In this document: positions 1-23,900 of the stretch, piece after piece
How the letters are laid out: each line of letters opens with the position of its first letter
How positions within the stretch are numbered: the stretch's first letter is position 1
Source of the DNA: Eopsaltria australis
Lineage: Eukaryota; Chordata; Aves; Passeriformes; Petroicidae
Direction: 5' to 3'
Assembly: GCA_034509425.1 (NCBI GenBank)
Contig: JAVTVJ010000011.1
Coordinates: forward strand, 3,348,001 to 3,412,000
Length of the DNA: 64,000 nt
Translations under genes and position numbers: made by a program
The notes under the pieces: model-generated
Database searches by the model: none
The model's input: only the letters and a program-made list of their open reading frames with translations
Told to the model about the DNA's origin: nothing

Positions 1-575
1 ACTGACAGAAGTCTAACGGGAATTGAATGGAGAATGTATGTTCTCTTTGTAAATCCAACAAGGTTTTCTAACCTATGTGATTTTTTTTCATTTGCACTGG
101 ATATGGGCAGCCTTACTAAAATGAAGTGCTAAAAACAAAGGCAATGTTTACTTTTATCCTTACACCATTTGCAGAATAACCCTTTTTTATAATGCTTTTT
201 TATAAAGCCATACCATAATTTTTCATGCTTTTGAACAATAAATATTTTCAATGAAGTCTGTTTATTACAATGACTGATTTCAATCTGCTCTTTTGTTTTC
301 ACAGATCAGGACACAGTACAATTATTTCAAAAGAAATGATTGATTTTGCTATCATATTCACCTTTGATTGCAAAATTACAACAATCTGTGCTTATCCATC
401 ACTTTATACATCAGATCTCATCTATTGCAACCATATCAACATATTTATTTAATACTTATGAAGCTGTATCTTATACCATAATTTCTATTCTTATGTGTTC
501 TAGGACTAATAAATCCCTAATGTGTTTTGATTAAAACTAACTTTAATATATCAATTCTATCATCTAAAGTTAATT
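1..575 (-). other. BIVM 3' UTR and downstream AT-rich DNA
   Basis: This AT-rich sequence follows the BIVM stop. Minus-strand AATAAA signals (TTTATT on plus) lie at 444-449 and 261-266 and are candidate polyadenylation signals. The short open frames here are too low in coding character to call genes. The next gene expected on this strand from conserved order is ERCC5, which is not reached. Confidence 0.55.
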
Positions 576-12586
<12,011 letters not shown>

Positions 12587-12595
12587 TGAATGATA

Positions 12596-13788
12596 CTAAG
12601 AGAGTATTGCACAGCTAAGAATATTTTTTCTGTATGTTTGAATTACAAAAGGATTTTCATCATTGCCTCCATTGCCTCTGCAAGGTATCAGTGAGGTACC
12701 TGAAAGAAAATGGTAAATTAGTACAGGTGTCTCATTCAACATAAAATATACACAAAGCTTATCTTTGAACTCACAGCCAAAAAAAGCTGAAAAACCCTTC
12801 ATGATACCACAACACACATGGTGTCTTTCCCTAAGCATCCCTAGAACTCCACAATCAGCACTTTTTATCATTTGTGAGGTGCCAACAGCATAGACGGCAG
12901 TGATATCATGATGAGGACATAGTGAGCAATTACACTTATAAACCAGCACACGAATAAAAAAATAAAATAAAGAAATTAAAAGCTTTCTATATTTACGTGG
13001 TTGTGATTATCTCTTCTATCTCTTACAGTCACAATACACTGTTAATGTGCAATACAGAATAATTCATATAAATTAATAAATCATCATACAGCAATTTAAG
13101 GTCACTTAATTCTGCTGAATCCTGCAAACTTTTGCTGCAAGTGAAGCTCAAGCGTACAATTACAGTAACTATAACCTCTATCGATTGTAAATTGACAACA
13201 CTACCCACAATCTGTTCCAGTGCTTTCCTCCTATAGCTGTTAAAGGTCCCCTTTTATTTTTATGTGCCTCTAATTCTTCAAGACATGAGAAAGAAAAGCA
13301 GGTTGGTTTTTTTGGTTTTTTTTTTTTTTTATGGCAGCTAAGAATTACCAAAAACAAATTTAGACGGCTGGCTGGTTTGCTCTAAACGATCACTTTTAAA
13401 GGGCAAGCTGACAGCGTGTGTGTTATCTGTCATCTCAGCAGCTCGCACGCCTGCAGACACACGCCGCAGACGGGAACCTGGCGCGAGGGAGGCAGGAATT
13501 CCGCTCCACAGCCTCCTCCTCCTGCGACACCGGCTGTGGGTCGCTGCCCCGCACCTGCAGCGCCCGGGAGCGCCTCGGGCCTCCCACGGCCGGCCGGGCT
13601 CCGCTCAGCGGAGCGCAGGGACACATCCAACACCCGCCCCTCCCCCGCGCTGCCGCCAGCCGGCTCCAGAGCGAACAGCCGCGGCTCGGGGGAAGGGGTC
13701 CCCCGGGACCGTGGGCTCGCTCCCCGCCAGGGCGCCTGCGAGGGGCGGGCCCAGCGAGGGCGGCGGGGCTGCCCCCGGCCCGTGTTAC
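12596..13788 (-). other. BIVM intron 1 (5' UTR intron)
   Basis: This lies between the exon 2 acceptor (CTTAG, 12597-12596) and a strong donor CAG|GTAACA whose exon ends at 13789. It contains a T-rich run at about 13310-13332. A 117-codon minus-strand frame (12949-12596) is rejected as coding. Confidence 0.6.
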
Positions 13789-14250
13789 CTGCGCGGAGCG
13801 GGGCTCGCCGGCGTCGCCTCCCCGGCCGCGGCGGAGCGGGGACGCGGGCGCGCCGGAAGCAGACACAGCCGCGCGCTCACCTGCGCGCCCCCGCCGCCCC
13901 CCGCCTCCTCCGCCGCCGGCCCGCACCAACTCCCGCCGCCGCACGGGGACGGCGAGGTGAGGGGCTCCCGGCGGCGGCGGCCGCTCTCCCGCTCCCGCTG
14001 CGGGTCCTCACGGTACCGCGGAGGAACCGGCCGCGAGTGCTTCCCGGCTGGGCCGCGACTGCGCCTCGGCGCCGTGAGTGGCGCCTCTTCGGTCGCCCTC
14101 CCCCCCATATGCGCCCTCATGGTCTCGCCCGCTGGTGCCCCGCGGGCGGGCGGGGGAGGCAGGCAGGGAGGGAGGGAGGAGCAGATCGCGGATGGCGGGG
14201 GAGGGAAGCGGGTGCTGTGTGGGGACCCGGCGCGGAATAGTGAGGGAGAT
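13430..14250. promoter_or_regulatory. CpG island, BIVM promoter
   Basis: The stretch is very rich in G+C and CpG (CGCG, GGCGGC, GCGCGC throughout), in sharp contrast to AT-rich DNA to the left, and GGGCGG/CCGCCC Sp1-type boxes occur. Long open frames on both strands here are a by-product of base composition. A plus-strand donor-like GGCGAG|GTGAGG near 13957 would allow a divergent transcript. Confidence 0.85.
13789..14110 (-). promoter_or_regulatory. BIVM: BIVM non-coding first exon(s) and core promoter region
   Basis: Two good donors can be read on the minus strand in the CpG island: GCGCAG|GTAACA (exon end 13789) and GCGCAG|GTGAGC (exon end 13881). Either could join the exon 2 acceptor at 12597-12596. 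The start site cannot be fixed by eye; the upper limit given is an estimate. There is no in-frame coding contribution because exon 2 carries its own ATG. Confidence 0.5.
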
Positions 14251-14254
14251 AGAC

Positions 14255-14640
14255 TGAGGGAGATGGGCCTGCTCAGTCTCCAGGAGAGACGGCTGAGAGG
14301 GGACCTCATCAATAGCTATAAGTATTGAAGGGAAAAGGTCAAGAGGATGGAGCCAGGCTCTACTGGGTGGTGCCGAGCAACAGGACAAGAGGGATCGGGC
14401 AGGGATTGATGCACAGAAGTTCGACCTGAATATGAGGATGAATTTCTTTACTGTGCTGGTGACCAAGCACTGGAACAGATTGCCCAGAGAGGTTGTGGAG
14501 CCTCCCTCCACTGGAGATACTGAAGAGCCGTCTGGATGCAATCCTGTGCAATGTGTCATGGGATGGCCCTGCCTCGGCAGGGAGCTTGGACCAAATGACC
14601 CACTGTGGTCCCTTCCAGCCTGTGGTTCTGTGAAAAAGCA
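14255..14640 (+). mobile_element. CR1 LINE 3' fragment, sense
   Basis: This is typical CR1 wording on plus: CTCAGTCTCCAGGAGAGACG, GGGGACCTCATCAATAGCTA, TGGAACAGATTGCCCAGAGA, ending in GGTCCCTTCCAGCCTGTGG and TTCTGTG. It is 5'-truncated, as usual for CR1, and abuts the BIVM CpG island. Confidence 0.9.
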
Positions 14641-16714
14641 AAGCACTGTGGGCTAACGAAATTTTGATACAAATGGCCACCACCAGCCAGAGTGCTGCAG
14701 GTGCTGAGCGAAAGCTCCCAGCTCCAGCAGTGCCACCCACTGGAATTGTTCCCTGGGCAGCTCGGGGTCACGGTATCCCCTGGGCATGCAGGGCTGCCTG
14801 GAGGATGCCCCAAACACTAGTCCCTGCTGCCCAGAGCTGCTGGTAGGTTAAAGCGGGATAGGGTAGGCCAGGCTCAACACAACTCTTGGCTCAGCTTTGG
14901 GGACATGCTTCTAACTTGGCTGTGTCTTCCCGCTGAGCCTGGGGAAAGTGTAGGAGCATAACAGTGAGCATTGGGTTCTCCTGGGCAACAAGGGACCAAT
15001 GTCTGGACCTTTTATTTGCACCAGGGTTCTCTTGGTTCCCCTGACAGTGGTAAGAACATGTATAACAACCGTGCTTCTGTAAAACTGTATGAAGGAACAA
15101 AAGTTTATTTCAGGTAAGTGTCTGGAACTGTTGACAATATTTCTAATCTCATTCTCTACTGCAGTCAACATGAACAAACACAGTGACACTGAAGATAAAA
15201 CTGGAGCTGTTCTGGTACTGCCACAAATTCAGATTGATTTTATAACAAAGCTGTTACAAAATTTCAAATAAAATATTGGAAAGTTATGTGATATCCTGCT
15301 GACAGAGGATTTGCTCCTGGCAATTACGACACTGTGCTCTCAGTCCACAGACTGTCTGCTCTGAGCAATACTTTCTGTGAGAGGTGCTGCAATTAATGGG
15401 GAAAAAAGAATCTAATATCTCAATTGTTAGTGTTGATAGTTCTCAGTGGTTAGGCACAGCTAAGTTGCCAAAATACTCAAGTAGTTGTGAGTAAAGCCAT
15501 GTTTGCCATCCCTTGGACATGAGACGACCTAGATCACAGTCAATAGTTTATGTGGCTTCATCCTGAGGCAACCTGCCCCTTGTAATGGAGAGCATCCCCC
15601 ATGCCTCTGCCAGCTGGAAGCCTGTTGAGCCTTTGTCGGCCAACAGCCTTTGATGTAATTAAATAATTCTGCCTCCAAAGCATTTTTATCTGAGCCAAAT
15701 TATAGGCATTAGGATAGCAGCGATGTTGGCTTTGCCAGCCAAGACTAAAATTAGGTTGCATGATTTATCTTATAACTTGTTTGGGTGCTGACAAATAGTG
15801 CCAAATCTCTGCACGGATTCCCTGAGCTGCACTCATGTGGGGGGAAAAAGCTGGAGGAGAGAACATCAGAAGGGTGGAAGTGTGTCACCTTTACTTCATT
15901 GCTGCTGTGCTTTTTTTAACATGTCAGTGCCATCCTGCTGAGAGGAGGAAGGATGATCTATGAATTCTTCAGCTATCAAATTTCTTTTAAAATAAAAACA
16001 TCTTTAAAGTTCTTTTCCACTAGAGGAGACTGGCTTCTCTCATACAGCAAAATATAAGCTGAGAAGGAGTGTGATTTCTGCCTGTAAAACACATCAGGAA
16101 AGTAAAGATGGGGAAAGGAGAGGAACTAAAGGGTCGTGGATACACAATAGAGCCTGTGTGAATTTTCAGACTGGAAATCGCAAGCCTTCTAACTGCTGAA
16201 TGTCCTGAAAACTCATGTCAGTGAGAACATAACAGGACAAAAACTATGTCTTTAAAAGCTGGAGCTTGGTAATATTTAATGCATTTTGTAATGAGGTTGT
16301 TGGTTAGAAAGGACTCTTCATTGACCCAAGTTGTCATTTCTCAGTTTGCAGTTTTCTCCAAGCAAGTGATTTTTGTGTGCTTTTCTCTAAGCATATTTGC
16401 AGTATTTCAAAATATAAAATACAAAATCTTTTTGAAATTCATAAGTCCTTGCTGACAAGTTTTAATTTTCTGTATTGTTTGCCATAACAAGAGAGAAGCA
16501 GTAAGGAGCAAAGTTGAAAGTATCTTCTGGGATTTAACTTCTCCCATGAAGAGGCCTTAATTTTAATGAGGCTTCTGTAGCTAAACTTAGACAGAGAAAA
16601 GCATTTGGGCATGTATGTGTAAAACCTACCTGAAAGGAGGTCATAGTGAGGCAGGTGTTGGTTTTTCAAGTAGTAAGTGATGAGAAGAAATGCCTGCAGT
16701 TGCACCAGGAAAGG
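14641..16714. other. Spacer between BIVM and POGLUT2, part 1
   Basis: No known gene is recognised. A 33-codon ORF with a preceding acceptor and a nearby consensus donor at 15.1 kb is listed separately. The rest has no clear repeat or coding signal. Confidence 0.6.
15089..15271 (+). other. Possible small ORF / non-coding transcript exon of unknown identity
   Basis: A 60-codon frame (ATG 15089, TAA 15269-15271) contains a perfect donor CAG|GTAAGT (after 15113) and an acceptor CTACTGCAG (15163-15164), followed by an internal ATG at 15170 in the same frame. An AATAAA overlaps the stop region (15267-15272). I do not recognise the peptide. The 51-nt gap between donor and acceptor is shorter than normal vertebrate introns, so the two sites probably belong to different events or to chance. 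Confidence 0.2.
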
Positions 16715-16930
16715 GTTTACATTGGATACTGGGAAAAATTTCTCCACGGAGAGAGTTATGAAGCAGTGGAACAGACTGCCCAGGGAAGTGGCTGAGTGGT
16801 TGAGTCACCATCCTTGGAGGTATTTAAAAGGTATGTAGATGTGGTGCTCACGGACATGGTGGAGTTGGCAGTGCTGGGTTAACAGCTGGACCCAATAATC
16901 TTAGAGGTTTTCTCCAACCTAAATGCTTGT
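16715..16930 (+). mobile_element. CR1 LINE 3' fragment, sense
   Basis: CR1 wording on plus: TGGAACAGACTGCCCAGGGA, GTGGCTGAGTGGTTGAGTCA, TTGGCAGTGCTGGGTTAACA, GCTGGACCCAATAATCTTAG and TTCTCCAACCTAAATG. The 3' octamer end is eroded. Confidence 0.85.
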
Positions 16931-17118
16931 GTATGTAGTTAAGAATAGGATTAGTGTTTGGGACTAGCTCTGTGCAACTGGAGCCTGGATTATTTGACAG
17001 ACAAAGGGCCACTGAATCACCAAAGGCCCACGCTGGGCGATTGCCCTGGTGGCAGTGGGTGAGGTGGCCCTTCACCTCTGCTCCAGACAATCCCAGACCT
17101 GCACTACCAGCAGCCACA

Positions 17119-17345
17119 GATCACAGAGTCACAAAACTGTTAGGGGAGGAAGGGACCTCGGGAGATCCTCTAATCCAACCCCCTTGCCAAGGCAGTGTCA
17201 CCTGGAGCAGGTGGCATGGGAACACAGTGAGTTTAGAATGTCTTCAGAGAGGAAGACTCCAGGGCCTCCAAGGGCAGCCTGTTCCAGGGCTTTGCCACCC
17301 CACCGTAAAGAAGCTGTTCACCTTCAGCTGCTCTGGGGAGGATTT
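17119..17345 (-). mobile_element. CR1 LINE fragment, antisense
   Basis: Reverse-complement CR1 text: TCACAGAGTCACAAAACTGT, GGAAGGGACCTCGGGAGATC, TCTAATCCAACCCCCTTGCC, CAGCCTGTTCCAGGGCTTTG. It is truncated just before the POGLUT2 promoter. Confidence 0.85.
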
Positions 17346-17417
17346 TGAAAACACATTTTCCTGATTGTAAACTCCATTTCCCACCCTAATGTTTGGGAAT
17401 GGAGTGAAGGGCGGTTG

Positions 17418-17446
17418 GTGGGCGGGGGGGGAGGGGGGGGTGGGGG
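17418..17446 (+). promoter_or_regulatory. G-run, potential G-quadruplex upstream of POGLUT2
   Basis: Runs of 7, 8 and 5 G separated by single A or T, preceded by GGGC, lie about 280 nt upstream of the POGLUT2 ATG. This meets the usual G4 pattern by eye; function is inference. Confidence 0.45.
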
Positions 17447-17529
17447 AAGAATTTCAGCTCATGGCATGGGTTAAACAGCGGCACAGAGATGTCGGGATGT
17501 GTAAATCAGGGCTGTTCTCAATGATTGCC

Positions 17530-17935
17530 GTGCGCTGGGTCCCAATAATTCCCGGAGGCTCCCCCGGCGCCTCCCACCCGGCCAGCACCTCCCGGCAGCA
17601 CCGCCCCGAGATGCCGCTGCCCCGCCCCATGGAGCCGCGCCGGGGGCGGGGCCGGCCGGCGGCGGGGCGAGGGAGGAGGCCGGTGCCGGCGGTGTTGGTC
17701 CCTCGGGGGCAGCGCTGCCGATGCGTGCGCTGTGGCCGCTGTGCCTCGCCCTGGGAGCCGCGGCGGCGGCGGCCGCGGCCGCGGGCGGGGGTGGGCGGCC
17801 GAGCGCCGAGCGCAGCGCCGTGTGGGGGCCCGGGCTGCGCGCCGCGGCCGCGCTCCCCGCGCGGTACTTCTATGTGCAGGCCGTGGACAACGAAGGGCTG
17901 AGGTGAGGGCTGCGGCTCTTCGGGGACAGTCTGGG
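17530..17935. promoter_or_regulatory. CpG island, POGLUT2 promoter and exon 1
   Basis: Dense CpG with GGGGCGGGGCCGG and CCCCGCCCC boxes surrounds the ATG at 17721. Sharp composition boundaries lie on both sides (antisense CR1 on the left, AT-rich intron on the right). The transcription start is not resolvable by eye. Confidence 0.85.
17721..17902 (+). CDS. POGLUT2: POGLUT2 exon 1 (signal peptide)
   Basis: Encodes residues 1-60 plus two bases of R61; donor CTGAG|GTGAGG. The signal peptide [12 protein letters not shown] runs into a nine-Ala run and four Gly. The mature start, [12 protein letters not shown]...[12 protein letters not shown], matches the family. The third-position GC content is extreme compared with the later exons. 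Confidence 0.93.
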
Positions 17936-20900
17936 CAGGGTCAAACCGAAAGGCTTGCGATTTTCTTGAGAAAGAGCAGGCTAAAAGCTCTCTACGTGAC
18001 TTTCTGTATATCATTTGCAAGAGCTAATGGATCTTTTCAAGGAGTATCAAATAACGGCGTGAGGGAATGAGATAAGAGAATGAAAACATTCAGCAGCAAA
18101 ACCTGTTAGTCAGTGGAAAAATTAATGATTTATTCTCCTTTGTCAAAACTTCAGCAGTGACTAATACATTTAATTTATTAGGCTCAGGCATTCTGCTTGT
18201 TTTCACCGTTAGGAACATTAATATTTCTCCTACATGCCGAGGCACAAGATCAGTAGAGTCATTTAGGAATTATTCTATAGGCCATTAGGTAGACTTCATA
18301 AGAATGAAATAGGACGAGGAGCAAGGGCCATCAACTAAAATACAAGAAATTTCACCTCACCATGAGGAAAAACTTTCTCCTGAGGGTGGCAGAGGGCTGG
18401 AACAGGCTGCCCAGGGAGGCTTCCCATTTCTATAGGAAAACTGGTTGTACAACGTAAGTAGGAGCTCAGAATGCTCCATCAAGGTCATCCAAATTAGGTG
18501 CCCCATGGCTTGTGTGAGTATGGAAGCTGCCAGTCCAGCTTAATTTGGATACGAAATATTTCTGGTGTTTCACTGAACTGTCAGCTCTGGAGTATGTCTG
18601 GACAAGTTTTAGGAAACATGACCAGGCTCTTAGGCTGTAACTCCTTAGTTCAGTTACTTCCACCACCTTTCTGTATCCCAGGCTCTCCCTAAATATTTGG
18701 GATTATGTTTAAAGGGATGGAAGAAAGGTGGAAAAAAGCTGACAGCATTTTGACTGCACCAACGTTTAATACCTCAATATGTAATAACTTCATGATTATT
18801 CAGATTATTTTATTTGATTTCGTGGAGTTTTTTCCATGTATGGTGAATTTTACCAAGTATCTCATTTACACATTAAATTATGTGATCCCTCTGTATTGTT
18901 TTTCCCTGATTTTTTTTCCCATATAAGCTACTGTAATGATTAAGTAGTTTAACTTTGTTCTTTTCTTCCTTAAATAATACCTGGAAAATAAGGTAACCTG
19001 AAAACATTTTGCTTCTGAATGTAAAATAATAGACTTATTAACCTGTTAAAGTGAAATTTGTTCTAGCATTTTTTTAATAGAATCATAGAATTGTTTGGGT
19101 TGGAAGAGACTTTTAAAGATCATCTCATCCCAACCCCCTTGCCATGGGCAGGGACAACTTCCAGTAGTCCAAGTTGCTCAAAGCTTTGTCCAGCTTGACC
19201 CTGAACAGTTCTACTGATGGGGCATCCACAACTTCTCTGAGCAACCTGTTTCTGTGTCTCACCACCTTCATTGTAAATGATTCCTTACTTATATCCAACC
19301 AAATCTACCCATTTTTCAGTTTAAAACCACTGTCCTTGTTCTGTCCCTACAGGAAACGACACCAAGATATATCCAAGATCTATTTTATCTGCATGCTCTC
19401 TACCTTCCCATCACTTTACACTTGAGCTGCTACCAATCAAAAGCTGTGGTGGTTTTTTAAAGGTGCCCATATAATCAAAGACTGTATTTCCAGTAGGGCA
19501 CCAAGTGATTTTTGGAGCTGTGCTCATGTCTGATTGGAACGTTCTTGATATCTAATGCTTCTAATAGCTTCAGATGTTTTAGGTAGCCTACCAAAATTGT
19601 CTTTGGAAAAATCATACCTTGATTGTGAACGTTAGAGGTCTAACATGGCTCAGAGAAGTCGCTGGAAATCTGTTGACTTGCAAAGGAATGGACCAAACTA
19701 AGAAATCTGTTGTATGTTTCCTTTGTTTATTAAGCTCCCACTTATTCTCTGGGTAGGTTCACTTCATCACCAGGTGAAAATGCATTCCAGGTGAAGATCA
19801 CTGCTCCCGAAGAGCAGTTCACTCGTGTTGGTGTGCAAGTATTGGACAGGAAAGATGGTTCCTTCCTCGTGAGATACAGGATGTATGCGAGCTACAAAAG
19901 CCTGAGGATTGAAGTCAAAACTGGAGATAAGCATGTTGCAAAGTCTCCATATATTTTAAAAGGTAAGAGGCACCACTACACACAGGTTTCCTGTCATGGC
20001 TCACAAAGTGTGTCCCAGAGTCTCTTCTTCTACAAGCATAGGATTCTTTGGGACCTCAGTACTTCTCTGGACTATCAAATCCTATTGGAATTACAGATTC
20101 ATTATATGCGTCCTCTGCATAGTATTCAAAGTAACAAAAGGAAGCGAATGCTGTGAATCTGTTTCCTAATAAACACAGGTAGAGGGCTCACACAGAAGCT
20201 GACACAGGTTTACATGACTCCATTAGAGTTAAAAAAAAATGCAGACATGTCCATTTAGAGTTGCTGAAGTTTTAGCCCTAAGCAATGCATGTTCAGTGCC
20301 TGACCCTGTTCTGTGATCTCAACAGCTCAATATTATAAGTTATTAAAAATAAAATAATGATTGTGTTCCCAATAGGACCTGTTTACCATGAAAACTGTGA
20401 CTGCCCTCAGGAGGAAAGCAGTGCATGGCTGGAAGAGATGAACTGCCCTCAAACCATTCCACAGATTCAGAGAGACCTAGCAAATTTTCCCATTGTTGAC
20501 CCAGATAAGATTGCAAAAGAAATTCCGCAGAGGTTTGGACAAAGGCAGAGTTTGTGTCACTACACCATCAAAGACAATGAGGTATGGAATCTGGTGATCT
20601 GAAGTCCATATGGGAATTTAGTGGCAAGCCATGTTAACTGGGCAGTTTGTCTGTTCCCAGTTGTAAAAGCTTCTTGTAGTGTGTTATTTAAGAACAAGAC
20701 TTTGCTTGCTTCTCTGTCCTTGAATAGTTTGCAGTTTGTGTATGAGCTCAGCAATGTCTGTCCTACTTTTTAAGTGCTTTTTTGTCCACGTTACAACTGA
20801 AACACAGTGAAAGCAAGTTATTTTCCAGGCAATCAATATGAGTACTGGGCACACCCCCAAGTCTCCTAAATGCTAATTCAGTTTCCTGTTCTCTGAGCAA

Positions 20901-23900
20901 TACTGGTGTGTCACGATCATCCAATTTGAAGTGCATCAATAAATTACATCATGCATAATTCTTACAGTATTTCTTCTTTTAAGAAATACCACTTTTAGCT
21001 GCACTGAGGATCAGAGCTACAATTCTTTATAACAAAGCTGTACTTACTTCAATGCAGTTTTATATGGGATTTAGAAGAATGGAACACCATATAAATAGGC
21101 AACAGTTTCTGTTTCTACAGAACAGACCTCAAATATCTGTAAAAGCAAACAAGGCTTGTAATTTTTTATTTTTCCATCACTTTTCTGAGATTTCTATTGC
21201 TTCCCAGCTGATTCATAAATCTACAGAGCTATACAATCTGTCTGACTAGTTACTAAGCGATTAAATGAGCTCTGAATTGTGCCAGCCGTTCACTGATATG
21301 AAATCACCCAGTAAAACCTTTGTTTATTTTCAGGTTTATATAAAGACATATGGGGAACATGTTGGCTTCAGAATTTTCATGGATGCCATACTGCTTTCTT
21401 TGACAAGAAAAGTGAGTAATCTGTACAGCCAGTTATTCTGCATGTCCTAATTTATAGAAGCCTGAGCTTAACAAATAAACTTCAGCATATTTGTTGCTGT
21501 TTCTGTTAAAAAACTCTTGCTCATTGATTAATTATGGAAAGGTCATGGATTTTCCCTTTTTGAAGCTGTCATGTTCTAGAATGACATCTAAGTGGAGTAT
21601 CACAAAAGTTAATTGAATAGCAGGCTTTTATAGGTGAGTTTGATAAGCCTGAACAGGGTGTTTCGGTTTGGGTTTTTTTTTCTGTAGACTAAATAAATCA
21701 TCCTGTAGCATCCTATAGTAAATTGTGTCTCTGCAGGTACATTGCTGCAAAAAGCTTTACACAAGTTAACGTAACACGTTAGAGAAATGTCAAGTAACCT
21801 TCTGCTAACCTTTCCTCAGGATTAGTAATGGATCAGTTATGCTACTCTGTCTGCCTTTGGGTGTCATGCTTTAAGGATTGCTCAGTTGCTAACATTGCTG
21901 AACTACCCTTGCACAGGAAAATGGGACAAATGACTAAATGTACAAATGAACATTGATTTAACTGGGGATTGTTTCATCTCCCACTGTCTAAGGGAAGACA
22001 TGAATGTAGCCTGCAATCATCTAGAAGATTGTTCTCTGGAAGATGGAAGTAAACTGTTCTTGGTGTCAGTAGTGTTGGACAAGAAATTATGGAGTTAAAT
22101 TGCATCTAAGGACTTTAGACGAAAAGTTGAAAAAGGATTGCTAACTCCAAAACCAGAAACTGTTTACAGATCTAGAAAACATAGTTTGTCTCAATCCCAT
22201 TAAATACCTCAAGAATTTCTATTAGGACAGTGTCACTGAGTGACAGTAGATAGCTGGTTGGAGAAGAAGATTTAAGCTGCTGAGGATGTGTAGAAAATAC
22301 AATTTGTAGGGTTCATGCCCATTACAATCATTAGATGGCACTGTAGCAATGAATTTTAGTGCTGAGCATTAAATTGTGTAGCAAACACCTTTTGAAAGGA
22401 AAATAGTATCTTCCACCATTTAGAAAGTGTTTGATATTTGGCAAATTATTAATTTCTTTTGCTTTGAAAGAGGTAACTGAGGGAGATGTAGTGGAGATGT
22501 ATATTTTTTAAAAATTAAATTAAGAGAGTGAACTGAAATATATTAGTTCTACACTGACCTTATACTTGCTTTCAGGGTTCTGTAAAACTCAGCCATATGT
22601 CATGTTTTGCCTTCTGCTCTCCAAACTGAACTGTCCCACCATTTTCAGTGTCTCCTCACAAGGCAGCTGGCCCTTTCTTTGTAAAACTACAAAGCTGCCT
22701 TTCTTTTACCTTTTCTTACTTCACTTGAAAATACCCAAACCACACACAATGCTTAATATGGGGGTGCATCACAGTTTCATATAGCTAGAAAATTACGCCC
22801 TCTGTCCTGCTTCCTGGCCATCAACAGTATTTTGCTTGCTTTTTGGCTGTGACAGTGATTTCAGTGATTTCTGTGACATAAAAAGTGATGATGTTATGCT
22901 TAATAATTAACTGAAGCACTGACTAAATGTCATCTTCCTATCATGGCTGTTTATTTATTTCTTCTCTTCTGTTGGGTTTAGGCATCCTGCAGACACAGGG
23001 TGAATCAGCTGTGACAGAAAAGTAATCTACCACCCAGCAGCAATTTTCCAAATAGTAACAAGATGATCCAGCTTACCTTGGTACTATACAGTTGTTGACA
23101 AGGTCCCAGTGCTAGCCTGATAAAATGATTGTGTGGCCAGTCATGTAAAGTATAACAGGAAACCATCCTCTAAAAAAGATGCTCCTATGCCTTATGTGAC
23201 TAAGTACAAATCTTTTTTTAAAAAATACTATTTTGTAGGCTTTACTCTGTGGTTTCAGTACTTCTAACAGGTTTCTAAACTTCAACGATTTATTTTAGGT
23301 ACATTAAGTATATTAGACACCTGGCTATTTTTTCCTCTTAGTGATGTTGTTCTCAAAATGCAAGATGCCAACAGAATACTGTTTTGTGTTAAACTGCGTT
23401 TGTGCCTACTTTCCTTCTGTTTAGGTGAAAATGCCAGATGTAGAATTTTTTGTTAACTTGGGGGACTGGCCTCTGGAGAAAAGGAAGTCCCCACAGAATT
23501 TGCACCCAGTCTTCTCGTGGTGTGGGTCCAGTGAGTCAAAAGATATTGTCATGCCAACATATGACTTAACAGACTCAGTTTTGGAGACTATGGGACGGTA
23601 AGAAATGGCTTAAACTTTTCACGAAATTCACAGTGAATGATCTTCCATAGCGATCTGTGTGTTAACAGTATATTAACTGTTTTCATTTATTCATTGAGAC
23701 ACTGTCACCCAGGTAGGCAGTAACTGTGTAATCAACATATTAACATTATACTTCATTGTTTCATTTCAAAAATCTAAATTTATCTAAACATGGTCAAGTC
23801 ACTGAAAATAGCATTTAAGAGTATTTCAAGGCTAGGCTTCTGATTTGTTTGCTTTGTTTCTTCCCCCATGAACTTGCTGACAACTGGCCAGGTGTATTTC

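Larger units (their letters stand above)
17903..19756 (+). other. POGLUT2 intron 1
   Basis: A 1.85 kb intron carrying two CR1 pieces in opposite orientation (about 18319-18425 sense, 19079-19420 antisense). The remainder is AT-rich without recognisable coding. Confidence 0.8.

Noticed and set aside
12596..12949. 117-codon minus-strand frame just upstream of BIVM exon 2
   Set aside because: It ends at the exon 2 acceptor, lies in the 5' UTR intron, and has no recognisable domain or splice structure.
13416..14328. Long overlapping open frames on both strands (up to about 300 codons) at 13.4-14.3 kb
   Set aside because: They lie in a CpG island, exist in several frames at once, and are rich in Arg/Pro/Gly/Ala as expected from composition. 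The last part runs into a CR1 copy.
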